DNA of 64,000 nucleotides from Istiophorus platypterus (GCA_016859345.1 CM029115.1:13076001-13140000); one strand, 5' to 3'. Positions 1 through 13,405 are shown, numbered from the stretch's first letter. The notes: generated by a model from the letters alone, not told the origin. Numbers and translations: made by a program.

Positions 1-52
1 GGCAGCAGTTACAGCAGCACGAACAGGCTGCTGAACCGCAGCAGCAGGCCAG
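1..52 (-). CDS. serinc5: serinc5 coding exon 2 (cut by window edge)
   Basis: Follows a CTATGTGCAG acceptor (complement of about 62-53) and reads 17 cysteine-rich codons in phase 0 before the window ends. Cysteine clusters CCC, CSCCC and CC are characteristic of the SERINC5 N-terminus. Confidence 0.85.
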   Translation of the reverse strand, partial: MACCCGSAACSCCCNCC

Positions 53-3000
53 CTGCACATAGAGTAAAATGAAGAAAAGAGAGAGAAATAGGGAAATCAT
101 TACCATATCAGTTTCACAATATTCAACACCACCATAAGCCATCTGATACAGACATAATCTACTGAAGGGGTACTTGGATAAGAGGGGAAAAGTATTTAAG
201 TGCTCTTTTTGCAGCAAACCCTGTCAGCTGCAGAGCCTGCAATTTGACCTTCCTTGAAGGATGCAAAAGAAAATTTCCCGAGGTTCCTAATGTATCACAA
301 GACCAAAATGCCTTTTGTTCAAGTTAGATATTCACTAATTCTAACAAAAGTGTTTTTGAATATTGATAATATAGATAAAGAGAGTAGTGGATAAAAGATA
401 AAAATATAAATATAGAGATGGAAAAAAATCTGGTCCTTTTAGTGATAAAAATGAGAACGGCAGTTTGACATTTGATTTGACCTACAGCTTGGGAAACAAG
501 ATCCACAAATAAAGAAAGTTCAACATGGACTGTGCAGTGTTAAATAGACCTACAGAAGTCAAGTTAAGTCACATTTATAGAGCCCCTAATTCACAATCTG
601 AGTAACATACTCCCTACACACGAAAACCCTTGACTCACTCAAATCTTTGCTTTAAGAAAAATCACAATGTGCAAACAAGTGAGACGCAAATTTGGAGGTT
701 AACGGGGGGCTGAGGCCTCTGCTTAAAAATTTCTCAAAAAAATGGTGCAAGTACACATATTTGTTTTTCCAGCAAAACATGTCCAAATATATCAAAATGG
801 TCTTATTGATATCCTCATCATAGTGCAACTCTGTCCTGTCCTGTTACTTATGTTGTCAAATTATATTTGAATTTTCAGATGAAATACTAGCTCATTAAGT
901 TTAAACTATATTTATATATATATGTTCAATAGAAATAGGTAAGTTACAAATATTCTGTGTTAAGATATTTCGTTGTTTAACATTTATTACTACAGGTATC
1001 TGGGCCTCCAGATCCCTTCAAGTTTGAAAAGTTCCCAGTAAATTAACACATGACAAGATGAACCTGAACACCTTGTCTTGTAATTCACAGGTCACTTTAA
1101 GCTATTCCTCCACCAATGTGTGTAAATGTGGGTCTGGCAGTGCATGTTCATAAGTGCGCATATAATAGCAGATATGGTGATTTCATCAAACAAAATGTAA
1201 AATTTCAAAAACTACAACTGAAAAACACATTGTTGTAAAAAGTGTTCCATGGTGGAGCACTACAGTTTCTTAGTTGTTTTTTTTTCAAAGATTGTTAAGA
1301 GATTGTAGCCATTTTAGCAAACTTTTATGTGAGGGAGTGTCTGGTTCCTTCTGGTACATAGTTATTTTTTCAGACTTTCAGCTTTCACAAGCCTACAACA
1401 CTTACTGTGGGTCCGAACCAGAAGACTAAGTTATGGCAATTTACAGAGCGGAGGACAACTTTGTGACAGAATACATCCTCTTGGCTGTCTCTTTGCTCAT
1501 TTACGGTTTCTATCACGAGGGACAAATCCCTCCTCCCTCACAGAAGCAACTCTGGGTCAGTGCAGACAGTGAAGGCTCTTGTCTAAACACACACACACAC
1601 ACGCACGCACGCACGCACACATGCCCACACACGCACACACAATCACACACACAAACACACAATCACACATACACACACACACACACACACAGGCCTACTC
1701 TGTTTCCTCTGACAGGCCCTCATCTAGGAGGAGGACAGTCTCATAAAGACAGGCCCCATGTTCTTTTTAGGACAGAGGATACTCTATAATTACAGTATAA
1801 AATTCTCTGTAGCTACCCCACCCTGCTTGACTTAGCCTCCTACCTCTCAGTATGCAGAACACACACTGCTGTGCTGAAAGGTGTGGTACACTGTGGGGCT
1901 ACATTGGTGCACCCCTGCTGGAGGGCTTACGCGCACCATTTTCCTTTTATATGTTCTCCCCTTATGGGGTGTGACAGACTGGAAGTGTGAAGGGAATGGT
2001 GCTACTGTGGGATATATGCCCTGGGTATTCTGACCATGGTTGAGTCTTTCTGAGCTACAGGGAAAACCTATCTCTAAGTACTGTAATTACAGCATTAGGT
2101 GAGAGGCTTGAGACTACTCAATTGGAGGGTGTCATGGCTGTGGACTAAACCTCTCACGAAAATTGCATACTATCTAGCGTCATCTGCATCCAACTAAAAG
2201 CAACAGTTATCTCAAAGGAGGCACCAACTGGTATATGCCACAAACAAATTTTACTTTAACAAAATCTATCATGACAGTGTATGGCAACAAAATAGTTCCT
2301 CTTCAATGGCTGTATTTAATCTGGCATTGCAATACTCATTTTGTCCACTGTTCTACATTCTCTCTACACTGTGTATTTTCTGTTTGCATCTTGTAACTCA
2401 AATTTTATGTCTGTATACGATAGCAACTGACAGAAATTGGTAGTAGAGATATTTGACTTGCAACAAAGATCCCCTGCCACACTTAAAGCTACAACTCTGT
2501 AGCTCAAATGTATCCTGACAATGTGAGTTTCCTACTGTATATACATCCTGTGGTGATAAATAAATATTTTTCTTCAAATCTGGTAATGTGTCCAAAAAAC
2601 ATTAGGTCAAATTGCCTGTCAGTCATAACAGTAATCTTGGCCCTTGTCTGAGTGTGTGTCCAAAGCTGGGATCTGGGTGTATTGATGTAGTAAAGCCAGT
2701 GTGTTACATTGTCTGATGTGTTGCGTTCCGCTCCAGATGCCAGTAATTTGTGGTATGCTGTAGACAGCTGGAACCACACAGGCACATGGTCAGGATCAAG
2801 CTACTTCTCTGTCCACATGCCTCTCCCTCCTCGTTCACTCTGTCCAGAGGTTCCCCTGACAGTCTTTTCTAGATGGCCCCCTTAATTGTTTTCGGTTTTT
2901 TCTTTGTCTGGAGCTGAAGAATGGATTCTAGTGGCCTAGTCTTTTTGCTGCAAGCTGCATGGTTTTGTTTTAATAGTTCTCTAAAATGTTTCCAATGTAA

Positions 3001-5627
3001 AACCAAACCCAATAATATTGCCACCCAAAGAGCTGAGAATGTACCACTGTGTCTATTGCTCTTGTCACATGGGGGTGTTGTGGAAATCAGAGAGGTTGAG
3101 GTGGATGAGGAGGCAGACACAGAGAGACACGCTGGAGACTCAGATGGCTTAAGTTGTAGTAATGTTTACTGAGCTCAGGAGAAGTGACATCAACACAGCA
3201 TGGAGCAGTGCCAGCATCAATTCTCTTGACTCTCTCTTACTGTTGAGTATATATTGTCTTTTGGGCCAAGAGACAGATTTAGATTACAAACCAATATGGA
3301 GACAGCTCATCTGCTAAAGTCAGAAGTAGAAAAATTCTGACCTTGACTAGATCAGTGAGTTCCTAGCATATCTTCCTCCTAAAGTGGTGTCAGTTTATCA
3401 GAAAGTCAGGTCAAGAGACAACAAGTTTAGTTTAGGGTGACCTCAGCTGAGCAGACATTTCCCTCTAGGGGAAAAGGGGAATTGTCTTTCACAGGGAGTA
3501 TTTACAATTTTGAGAAATTGTTAGATGCTTAATTACTAAGAGTCAATGTACACACTCTAATGATTATGAGATGTCTCAACTCATAAAAGGTAGAGAATTC
3601 TGACCTATATCATAAACCTCATCAACATGCCACATCTTGTGACCACCTATGAATCAGGAATTTAAACCTTGACGAAATAAAAAACAAAATACATGACTGT
3701 ATCCTTTAGAGGAGATATCAACAAGATTGGGAACCATACTACATAAGGACCCTTTATCTGAAAATCTGGGTTCAAGCCCATGTGATAATATTATGTATGT
3801 CTTCCTATATTGTCCTTGAGACAAACAGTGAATCCCGTCCGAAGTAAATACGTCAACATACAAGGTCCACATATAATTCATTTGCCCACACTGTAAAACA
3901 AGAATATGAAAAGCAGAAAAATAGGTCAAATTATGAATTTGAACTCCTCATGGTATCAGCATAGCACTTGTTGGCAGAAAGCACAAAGACTTCTTTGATG
4001 CTTTGATGCCTGATCAAATACGGAATGAGACCAGTTTATTAACAATCAGTATCCAGCAGATGGGTGTTTTAACATCCATTCAGGGATAATTGTGAGAGTA
4101 GGGATCAAGATCACACACATGCACATGATTTACCAATGCTTGAGATACCCTGGAAGAGAGAGTATTAAGAGGATTGACATTCAGCCTTCAAGGCTGCATG
4201 TGCATATTTCTGCTTTGTGCACACATAGGCTTCTATCCTTGAATCTAAATCAAGTTTTATTTATGTGGCACTATTTCACTACACACAGCTTAACAGGATA
4301 AGCTGCTTCCTTTGTCTCTGCTGTAACCACATGTCTTTCTCAATGGGCGATTAATTAACCACAACAGACTGAAAGTAAGCGGGGAAAAACTTGGTGATTT
4401 AAGCTGTGAGTGTGTTTAGAATTCATTAGTTATGGGGTGTTTCACAAGCATACTGCACACAGTGAGAGGGCTCAAACAGCATACTCTGCGGAGCTGATGA
4501 TGGGAGGGGGAGTCAGGAGAGGAAAATGTCTTGAGGAATTACACTATGCACAGATACAAAAAGAATATCTACAGCGACAAAAGGCCAATTTATGCTTCAG
4601 CGTCGAATCTGTGGCGTACCTATGGTGTAGCCACCCACTACGATGTCGTGAGCATTTCTACTTCAGGTGTCCCTCTGCAATTACACCGCCAATCCACTAG
4701 TTGATAGTGGCATTTATATGCCACTGTGTTGAGTTTCTTCGCCACTGTTTTCCACAAGTTTGTTGGAGTTGGAAACAACGGCAAATGAAACCGAGCAAAT
4801 CTTGATGGAGTTGGAGCAGATAGATATTCAACAGAAGTTAATTTACTGCAATGAAGAAATGAGAAGAAGATGTTGGGGGAGATGATCTATATGACAGTGG
4901 CCACGAAGGAGAAGTAAGAAATGTGTTGCTACTAAGTGGACCAATAACAGTTCTTGTGGTTCGTGTCACCGTGATGTGTGGTTACATTTTTTGGGAGGTG
5001 CATGTCAGGCTACGGCATACCCACAGCATAGAGTACACAGCTACACCATAGGAACACCACTGGGACACCATTAGTTCGAGTTAGAAGCATAAATTGGCCT
5101 AAATGTTGATCCTACCCATGTCATTGGCCATCCACCCACTCTTTCGCTGCCCCCTGCCCCTCCAGAATGTCAGCAACCCACCACTAGCTTTCATACTGTT
5201 TTAACCATCCGTCCCAAAGATCATCATTCCATACCAAAGCAAACAGACCTGCTGAAAAGCTACTTGCAAGGTCTGTCTGAGAATGAAGTTAAATTAACCA
5301 ATGACTCTCATAACCCTCCACTGAAGGCACCAACAATCACTACACTGTGATTGTGGGACTCTTAAGAGACAAAGACTCATTTATTCCTTACTCAGCCTGA
5401 AGCTAGATTTCACCCTCTTCATCTCATTTCTACTATCCTCCCCCACCCTCTTACTTGAAGACTTATTGTCATCATCTCTTATCCGTTTTCCTCTTATGTT
5501 CTCCTCTTCACCCTCTCTTTGTTATTTTCAGCTGCCCTTCACCCTAAATCACTCCCACCCCAATGCTCCTCTACCTTCCAGCTGTCCTTGGAGTCAAGAG
5601 AAAGAGAATATTGCTGAAAGCGCGTGC

Positions 5628-5679
<52 letters not shown>

Positions 5680-8600
5680 ACACCCATACACAAAAATTAG
5701 CTTTACATAGAGAGGATGGACAGGACACAGCAGTGAGCATAACCTCACAATGTCTCTGACCTGCTGGATGTTTAATCAACAAATATGACACAGTCCTTTA
5801 TGTAGAAATCCCTAAAACTACGTCTGTGATTAGAATTTGAATATTGATGATAATCGCCATGCTTTTCCCTAATCTACTCTCCACTACCTCATTATCCTGA
5901 GAGCAGCAGTGATGAGAAGAATTGCTGTATTTTGACAAACAGGAAACAACTAAATCAAACACACAGGGGGTAAACTGTGCTGCACATAGCCACACAGACA
6001 CAACTGCTTACGCAACAGACCATTCGCAAAAATAGGTCACTCACTATATCATGGTGGAAGCAAATGAGAATCAGGAGGGGGTAGACAGATGCAGAGCCAG
6101 CTAAGGGTTTTCTCTTCCTACTAGTCAACCAACCAAGCAGATTTTTACAACTTAAGGAGGTTGGGAAATGAGGACATATCAGTTGAAAAAATGTGGAAGG
6201 AATACCTTGACAAAACCCTAAGAAAAAACAAGTACTGTACATTTGGCATCCGTCCCTGCTGTGGTTGACTCAGATTCCTTCTCTTGAGGTTTGAACTAGA
6301 GAAAAAAAACTTCCATCTGATGATATAAGATGATGACCTAAGGGTTATCAGTAGTGAAAAAGACAAAACAAAACAAAAAACTCTGCATACCCAAAAGCAG
6401 TGGTGCGGAAAAATATGGAAGCACAGAGACATGACTAGTAATTGAGATTAACACTATCAGAACAACTTCATTGGAAGACAGAGGATTAAAGATTTCAGTA
6501 ACTGCATAAGTGGGAGTATAAACCTCAGGTTTATTCACGCCAAAGTGTGGCAGTTCATTCATCCAGTACATCTAATGCATTCATCTTTATTCCCTGTCCA
6601 CTTCTTCTTCAGCATATTTTTCATGTCATTTGTACACTATGCTGTTGCTGGCTGCTTTAAAACTAAAGGAACTCCCTGTTCATTAGAGTTAAATGATGGT
6701 AGCCTCAAGATAAAGTTGCCAGACTAACAGCTCGGACAAAAACTGTAGGCACACCCTCTTATCTCAAATTACAACAATGCTTTGTTTGAATGTAGAGAAG
6801 AGAAACCAGCAGAAGGAAAAATGAGTGAAAAAAAGGGAAAGGCGAAACAAAACACTTTAGGATGTCGCAAGGCAGGATTTTCTAACACACAAGTAAGGTT
6901 GGCCCAAGTTCTAGAACAAGGCCTCCTCCAATTTCCCCTTATATTGTGACTGACAGCTCCACTATTGTCTGTTTAGCTAGGCAGCTGTATACACACAGCA
7001 AAAATGTATCACTGGTCTGTTTCGTATACACAAAGGGGGGGGTCTTTCCTTCTCTCTTGGCAAATATAGCCCCTGGCTACAACCAACAGAGAGACACATC
7101 CACTGAACAGAAAATACAGAAACAACAGACAACAAACCTGAGGTACATTGAAGAGCTGAAAAACAAAAGTCAGAAATGAAACAATCCCATGCAGACAATG
7201 GAGTGTCACAAAAATAGCCTCAGGAAACAGACCAAACTAGAGTGGAAAAATGGTCAGAATAAAAGGCAGTCTGAGATCAACAGGTATAGGCTAATCCAAC
7301 ATCATGCTGGCCGGTTTCGTTTCCCAAAGTGTATTGTTTACTAGTGTGAGAGTTCAGTCATATGGCTATGCACACAATGTCATGTAATTCCCCAGCCACA
7401 GCCTTAATGCATGTAAACTGATACTAAAGGCATAATTCAAATTACGGAGTTAGCTGTTTTTTCACAAAAAATAATAAACTATAGAGAGAAAACATGGGAA
7501 GATGTGAAGCAGAGCCGGTTGAGGAAGACATCATTGCTAATGTATGACAGTTCAGAGGGAGACAAAAGAGATGGAAGATTGCCAATGATGTCCCTGTGGG
7601 AAAACAAACTCCTGCTGCTGCTGACCAAAGCAAAACTCCTGAGAGGGAAGCTGAAAATAGCAGACATGTCACACATGGATACAGCTGGCCAGCCATTCTA
7701 ATTGTATGACTGACCCAGACATTTAAGTTGGAGGGGGCTTCCCTAGATGTTTAGTCACCATATTCATATCGGATACAGTTTTACGAGTAAAATGATTTTA
7801 CATTTCATAAGCATTTCACCTGCTTTATAGTGACATTATAGCCGCTGTGCCGCGACATAGGCAACAAGTAGTCAAACAGCCATCTGATGGTGACAGCTGT
7901 GTTAGTATGAGTGCTGCTGGGCTGTATGTTTATTTCACAATATTTGCTTATAGATGTAAAAAGATCAAATTCCAATCAGCTCGCATTTTTGAGAATTCAG
8001 AAATCCTCTCACAAGACATGCTACATTATGGTTAAGCTGAGTCAAATGCAGAATGAGTATTAAAATATCCAACCGCAGCATTAAAGTATTAAATTACAAA
8101 GAATAAATAATGATGCACTGCCCACCAATCCCCATTCTCAACTAACTCTTCTTGCTATCTTGCACCACCCTGATAAAGGTAAGACAGTCAAAAATGTCTG
8201 GTGAATAAAGCACAGGGTTGTGTAACATTCAAATACTCCTTTTGCTTGCATATCCACAAGGACCAGGATGTAGGGTCAGTGCTTGATGTCTTACTCAAGT
8301 ATACTTTATCAGGAAGGATGCTTTCTGAATGATAGCCTCTTATCCTCTAGGTCCTCGACTCGTGTACCCTGCCAAAGTTGTCTGTGCCATTGCTCACAGA
8401 CACCCACATGATTTCAGTCCTGTCCCACACTCACAGCCAATGCTTGCAGCATTTTGGACAACACTCAGCATTGGGGCAGAGCCTACCCCCTATCCTATTG
8501 CAACATGGCATACATCCCTGGTCCCACTGACAAATTACAAGTGAGTTGCTCCCACACCATGCCTGGTCCTCTCTCCAAATCTAACCCAAACAACACCCAC

Positions 8601-10029
8601 CCTCCCCTAATTTCCAGCTCCAAGCAAAGGAGGAAATTAACAGACCACACATCAATTTGAGCCCATCTAAATCTTATGGGGGGTAAATTACAAGTATACA
8701 CATAAATACAGATGGCAACAAAACTAAATGGGTTGCCTGTTACCAGGATTAGCACACCACCAGCACAGCAACACAAATCTGATTTTACTGTTTGCCCTTC
8801 ATTTCCTCTTAATCCTTCCTGGTTTCCATCATTCCCTATCTTTGAAAGGAACAGGAAATAGAAGTGAGCTCTCCTTACATGAGGGATGTGTCCAAGTAAT
8901 TAAATTCCTGGCAAGACCAGCTCAGCAGTGGTGACTGTGCGGTCCAAACTAATTAAAAAGCACTGAGGAAAACCCAATCTAACTTGTCATATACACCATT
9001 AGCTACCTCTTTTCAAAGTAATTCTAACATTGCATATAACTTAAAACGTTAAAATAATTTAATAATATAATACTGTTACCACCCTTTTCATTAACTGATT
9101 CATTTGCTGATAATTTTCCAATGAATCCCTTCATCTATAAAATGGTAACAAATCTTCTGAAGCCCGCATTGCTATTTTTAAATCTCCTGCTTGTTCTGGA
9201 TCATCACTCCAAAATTCAAGAAATTCACAACACAAAGAAACAGCAAAACCTCAATTGAGAAACTAGATCTACTGACTATTCGGAATTTTTGCTTAAAAAT
9301 TACTAAATGATTGATCAGTCATCTAAACTGTTGGAGGTTAATTCTCAATCAACACGTGATTAGTTGTTTTTTTGGTTTTGTTTTTTATTTAGCTCTGTTA
9401 GAAGTCATGATATTTATATAGGAATATTTAATAAATTTGGTTATGAATTAGGCCTATGCAATGTACATGTCCATACAAGACACCAGCTACTTGCCTTTTA
9501 AAAGTAATTCTGCAACTTCAAGACTAACCTTTGACACACCGAAAACCAACAAGAAGCTGGGCCCAATCTTATTATTTTTATCTGGCGCATGTAATGTATC
9601 TCACTCTCAAGTGAGCCACGGCTCGTCCGCCTTTCACCAGCATTTCTGCAACTTCAAAATGAAACTATTTGACCACAACTACTTCAGAGCGAGAAATGAA
9701 ACCATAACACCTCTACATAGTAGAGGCACCGACTGGGAATCGGTCGGGGAGGAACGTGTTCCTGAGCGGTCAGGGGGGGAAAAAATGGGGGGCAGCTGCG
9801 GAGACCTGCGAGGAAAACCGGGGCAGAGACGCATCCTCGGCGCCCGGTTCTTACGGTGGAGACGAGCGTGGAGTCGGTCACACTTCGTTACAGGCGCTCA
9901 AACCTAAGTTTTGACGGCAGGTACCGGAGGTTTCTCAGCTGGTCGCTTTGCCTCGTCTGCCTTTGTCTTCCAGTGGCTTAAACGCTGCTACAGTCAAGTT
10001 ATTCAGCTGGTCCAGTGAGGGAACTGTAC

Positions 10030-10068
<39 letters not shown>

Positions 10069-10442
10069 CATTATTATTATTCATACTGTTAGCGAATCAC
10101 AGTAGCATTCCTGGGGGTCTGAAACCAGCAAGAGAGACGGAGACACACGCAATCACACACTCACACAATCACAGTGACACACTCACACACTCACACACAC
10201 ACTCACACACGCCATAAAAACAAAAACCGCTGACTCGGTAAAGCCTGCGTCGATCGGACACCATTGATACTCGCACCGGCGCCAGAGCCGACGGGAACGA
10301 CAGCGGACCCTCGGCTCGACCTAACGTTGAACCGCTTCATCGTGGCGCCCACAGCCGTTCACGAACAACGGCGGCCGCCACGCAAATAACGGCGAAACGC
10401 GCCACTGTTACTCACCTGCGCGACGCAACAGGGGACGCACAT
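1..10442 (-). CDS. serinc5: serinc5, 5' part (serine incorporator 5), partial gene
   Basis: SERINC5 belongs to the SERINC/TDE1 family of multipass membrane proteins of the plasma membrane. The family is associated with lipid handling, and mammalian SERINC5 restricts retroviral infectivity. Two coding exons are visible on the minus strand. Exon 1 (10442 down to 10416) reads MCVPCCVAQ and ends at a GTGAGT donor in phase 0. Exon 2 (52 down to 1, running off the window) follows a TGTGCAG acceptor and reads LACCCGSAACSCCCNCC. Joined, they match the cysteine-rich N-terminus of SERINC5 (human, as I recall: MSAQCCAGQ then LACCCGSAGCSLCCDCC), including the same 9-residue first exon. Other SERINCs start differently (MGAVLG.. 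in SERINC1), which favours SERINC5. The start ATG has A at -3. The membrane helices and the rest of the gene lie left of the window. Confidence 0.86.
1588..1691. repeat. CA-rich degenerate microsatellite
   Basis: (CA)n interrupted by CG, AT and AA steps (ACGCACGC, AATCACACACACAAAC). It generates a spurious histidine/threonine-rich open frame on the plus strand. Confidence 0.9.
4582..5100. mobile_element. Non-autonomous PIF/Harbinger-like DNA transposon (MITE), 519 bp
   Basis: Perfect 17 bp terminal inverted repeats are visible: AGGCCAATTTATGCTTC at 4582-4598 and its reverse complement at 5084-5100. Inside them, a second block (CCTATGGTGTAGC on the left, its reverse complement GCTACACCATAGG on the right) extends the imperfect inverted repeat to roughly 60 bp. 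The GGCCAATTTATGCTTC-type end resembles fish Harbinger/ISL2EU families from memory. Flanks read ..GACAAA and AAATGT.., so the target duplication could be AAA, but this is ambiguous. An internal open stretch near 4760-4885 (frame with EQILMELEQIDIQQKL) could be a remnant of an element-encoded protein; this is inference. Confidence 0.8.
5626..5683. repeat. (CA)n microsatellite
   Basis: Nearly perfect CA dinucleotide tract with a CAAACA interruption near its right end; lies in serinc5 intron 1. Confidence 0.95.
10029..10081. repeat. (ATT)n trinucleotide repeat
   Basis: About 17 tandem ATT units with one ATC interruption near 10069. It is 0.35 kb downstream (in transcript sense) of the serinc5 first exon, within the intron. 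In the plus frame it gives a spurious poly-leucine open frame. Confidence 0.95.
10141..10210. repeat. CACACT/CACAAT short tandem array
   Basis: Tandem CACACTCACA-type units (ACACACGCAATCACACACTC.. continuing to 10210), just inside the serinc5 first intron. Confidence 0.85.
10416..10442 (-). CDS. serinc5: serinc5 coding exon 1
   Basis: Nine codons, MCVPCCVAQ, from the ATG at 10442-10440 to a GTGAGT donor (complement of 10415-10410). Phase 0. The exon sits inside a CpG-rich stretch, as expected for a first exon. Confidence 0.85.
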
Positions 10443-10576
10443 CTTGCGGGGAGAGACAATAAATAAAAAAAATCCGTTTCGGGGGGAGAAAACGAGCTTT
10501 CTTGCTTCTCTCGGTCGCTTTTCCACCTACCACCCCATGAAGCCTCCAGCACACGGAGAACGACTCGTCTGTCCTC

Positions 10577-10645
10577 CGTCCTCCCTCCTCCTCCTTCTCC
10601 TCCTCCTCCTCCTCCTCCTCCCCCTCCTTTCTTCCTCCCCTCCCA
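10577..10645. repeat. (CTC)n / pyrimidine-rich tract
   Basis: CTCCTC repeats broken by TTC and CCC; on the minus strand this is a GAG/GGA purine tract immediately upstream of the serinc5 start codon. Confidence 0.85.
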
Positions 10646-10830
10646 CCGCGCATCACCAGCGAAAAGCTCAAACGCGCAGCGGTAAAGCGTCGGTCACAGA
10701 CGGGAAGAGGCCTGGACGACGACAGACGGACACAAGGGAAAAGAAAAATCCCCGGGACGCGCTCTCGGGTTATAGCGTCCTCTCATTACGGATCAGAGCC
10801 TCGCAGGGAAGCAGATGTCACACAGATTAA

Positions 10831-12960
10831 GACCTTTATATGGTGTGAATACTGCAACTGCCTTGCGAAAAAATTAATGTCACCACATCCCTATCATGGA
10901 TTTAAGAGGGATGCAATAAAATCTCTGCCTCAGACACATTACAAGACCAATGCCCAGAGAATTTTGGACAATTTTGTGAGAGTTATTATACAATAACACT
11001 GGGGGCAATTACATGCAAATTTTTATATATTTGATCTCGTTTTATTTGCGGGCTCGTTTCCATTTACAGTTTGAGAGAACAGAGAAAAGAAAGAAAGCCT
11101 CTGCTCGTCAATGTAAAATCTATATACAGCACATAAATAGCTATGAACTTGCGTTGAAATTAAAAAAAAAAAAAAACACATCAGAAAGGATACAGGGTCT
11201 ATGAAAAAAAAAAAGAAAGAGAGAAAACAAGAGCAACACCAAAAAGATATACGGAACGATCTTGATTAAATCATACTATCAGTTCAGCAAATAAAATTAA
11301 TCAGTTACCTACTGTCCAGAACAGGTGGTACAATTTCCCATAACCACCCAGGTATTATAAAGTATAAAGTATACATATGGGGCAGTACATGTAATTTAAG
11401 CCATCCACTCTTATTTTAGGAGCATTTGTACTTTTTAAGTAGCATAAGATAATTCCAACAGCTGTATTTATGAAGATAACTAGCAATATAATGGCCCACA
11501 GGATGTAATTTGCTCATTTTCCCAAGCATACGAGGTTTAGGCAATAACAGAATGGTAAGAACAAAATCACCTAAAATATCTTTCAAGAGTTTGATTACAA
11601 ATATTGAGCTGTTATGTTATGTTGTGCACATACAAGTGCCCAGCCCACAGGCTAATGAGACACCAAAAAGTACTATTGGGATCGAGAAACACATCAGACC
11701 ATGAACATTACTTCTTACATTAACTTGCAAACAAAGAACGTTGACCTCTGTCCTCTGGGCTCTAACAATAAAAGCTACCACAAAAAAAAAATAGTTCCTT
11801 TCATAAAACACAAAAGTCTGCCTCACATAAAGCTCTACCCTGTGTTATTCATGCCAAGGTTGTAATTATCACAGAGGCACAGCTGCCTGATTTAGACATA
11901 GAGTATTACTTGCTCCCAAAACCCCTGAGCTCATGTTTTGCAACAGCATGCAGGCAACTTTGAAAGCCACAGTGGCTTTCCTGGACAGTGGAGTGGCCTT
12001 TACACAAGCTCTAACTGATAAGGCTGCCACGGCTCTCAATGACTGTGTTGCTATTTGCCAAACCTGTCATCTGACCCAGTCACCAACCACCACAACACAA
12101 AGTCATTGTGTCACCGCTGAGTGCTGTATTGTGGACACTAAATAGGCTTAAATCATACAGGCTGGCCTCTCTATTTCTCTGTGAAATAACAGAAAATGCC
12201 ATCAAATCTATGACCCTGTCTGCTCAGATCCAAAAAGTCATCACGCTAAACATGTCAGCCAATTATATGCATTTATGTTGGTGAATTTTATCAATTTGAT
12301 ATACCTAAGGCAAAACTTAAACTTCATACGCTGTTGAATATTGGAGTAGGAGGAATTTCACGTTAAAATTAAAATACAAATCTGTACTGGTGTTTTTATG
12401 GAATAAGAAAGAGATCTGATTAAATATGAAGACTGAATTTTCAAAAGGGATCCTCTCTTCTCTGATCCCACTTGACAGAAAACCAAAAGAGAAGCAGAGC
12501 GCCTGCTAGATCATCAGGCCTCTGACATGTAAGGCTGCATTGAATCACACTAATGTGGAAGAGAAAGGATAGGGAGGGACATGTGTGTCTAGTGGCACAA
12601 GCTAAGAGTTACCCTGAAGACAGGATTTATGTCTCACAGACAGAGAGACAGACAGACAGACAGACTCTCACTACCCTGCTGAGTAAATAAACCTGAAAAA
12701 TATTTGTCCACCACATTCAACAGGTGGAAAAGTTGACTGTGTGAATCTTTCTAACATGAATCTGTCTACATTCTGTGAACTGTATGGGTGTTATTATATG
12801 AACTTGTAAACCTGCAGGAACATTTCAGTCATCACAAACATGCCTTACTACCAGTGAGGACATACATACACATAATAAATACAACAAAGTTTCATAGAAA
12901 GTTACTAAAGTGGGTGGCATAAAGTCTCACACTGTGTCCCATTCATAATCACAGCAGGAA
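10831..12960. other. Intergenic, serinc5 promoter to cdk7 3' end
   Basis: AT-rich sequence of about 2.1 kb between the serinc5 5' end and the cdk7 polyadenylation site. It holds A-runs near 11160-11215 and a GACA tetranucleotide repeat at 12640-12664. I see no gene or recognisable transposon in it. Confidence 0.6.
12640..12664. repeat. (GACA)n tetranucleotide repeat
   Basis: AGACAGAGAGACAGACAGAC followed by two further ACAG steps; a short tandem run in the intergenic segment. Confidence 0.85.
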
Positions 12961-12964
12961 AATC

Positions 12965-13405
12965 CCACATATGCATATGCACCATTTATTGGTCTTCAAT
13001 ACAAAAAATAAAAATACATCTACTTGAAATAAATCAGAAATGCTAGTTTGGTTGTTCTCTTTTTCAGTACATAAATAGATACCTTCCAACAGACTCCCAG
13101 AGTTTAGGCATCAATGAAAAAATGACCAGAGCCAACACCTGTGACCACAAGTTTCTTTTGTACATCACTTGCTGGACTGCTGGACACAGCAGCACCATGG
13201 ATTCTTAGAGCTAACCCTTAAGCCCAATTCCTGACTGATGTAATAGTTATAACATCTAAAATGTCCTAAATTCAACCACATCCAAGCCTTTTCCCCCTTG
13301 CGCTGGGTATTGGTTCTTTTTTTCATTCCAGTGGACAATCCTGAGCAATATGGGAAGTTGAGCCGCTGAAGATGACGAGCATCTGATTTACCAGGCCCCA
13401 ACCAG
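12965..13405 (-). other. cdk7: cdk7 3' UTR (predicted)
   Basis: Runs from just after the TGA (complement of 13406-13408) to the AATAAA at 12990-12985. Contains no further coding signal. Confidence 0.6.
12985..12990 (-). terminator. cdk7: cdk7 polyadenylation signal AATAAA
   Basis: AATAAA on the minus strand (plus strand TTTATT at 12985-12990), 416 bases downstream of the cdk7 stop codon. Cleavage is expected near 12960-12975. It is the first canonical hexamer I see after the stop that is well placed; experimental 3' ends would confirm it. Confidence 0.6.

Larger units (their letters stand above)
53..10415 (-). other. serinc5: serinc5 intron 1 (about 10.4 kb)
   Basis: This stretch runs from the exon 1 donor to the exon 2 acceptor on the minus strand. 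It is AT-rich over 1-9600. It contains a CA-rich tract at 1588-1691, a Harbinger-like MITE at 4582-5100, a (CA)n at 5626-5683, an (ATT)n at 10029-10081 and a CACACT/CACAAT array at 10141-10210. The last 0.7 kb is CpG-rich. Apart from these I see no gene in it; the short open frames present have no recognisable protein similarity. Confidence 0.75.
9700..10830. promoter_or_regulatory. serinc5: CpG-rich promoter region of serinc5
   Basis: From about 9.7 to 10.83 kb, CpG becomes frequent (for example the 10240-10480 stretch with repeated CGGCG, GCGCC and CGCG) in otherwise CpG-poor DNA. The serinc5 first coding exon (minus strand) lies within it, so the transcription start is expected in about 10.45-10.83 kb. 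A pyrimidine-rich CTC tract at 10577-10645 lies in the inferred 5'UTR/promoter. No TATA box is evident. Confidence 0.65.

Noticed and set aside
3760..3800. B-box-like GGGTTCAAGCCC as a tRNA gene or tRNA-derived SINE
   Set aside because: No A box or cloverleaf can be placed at the right distance, and no poly-A or SINE tail is seen.
9461..9907. 148-codon plus-strand open frame next to the serinc5 CpG-rich region
   Set aside because: Codes for no recognisable domain and lies in intron 1 of serinc5 on the opposite strand; a short divergent transcript is possible but not supported.
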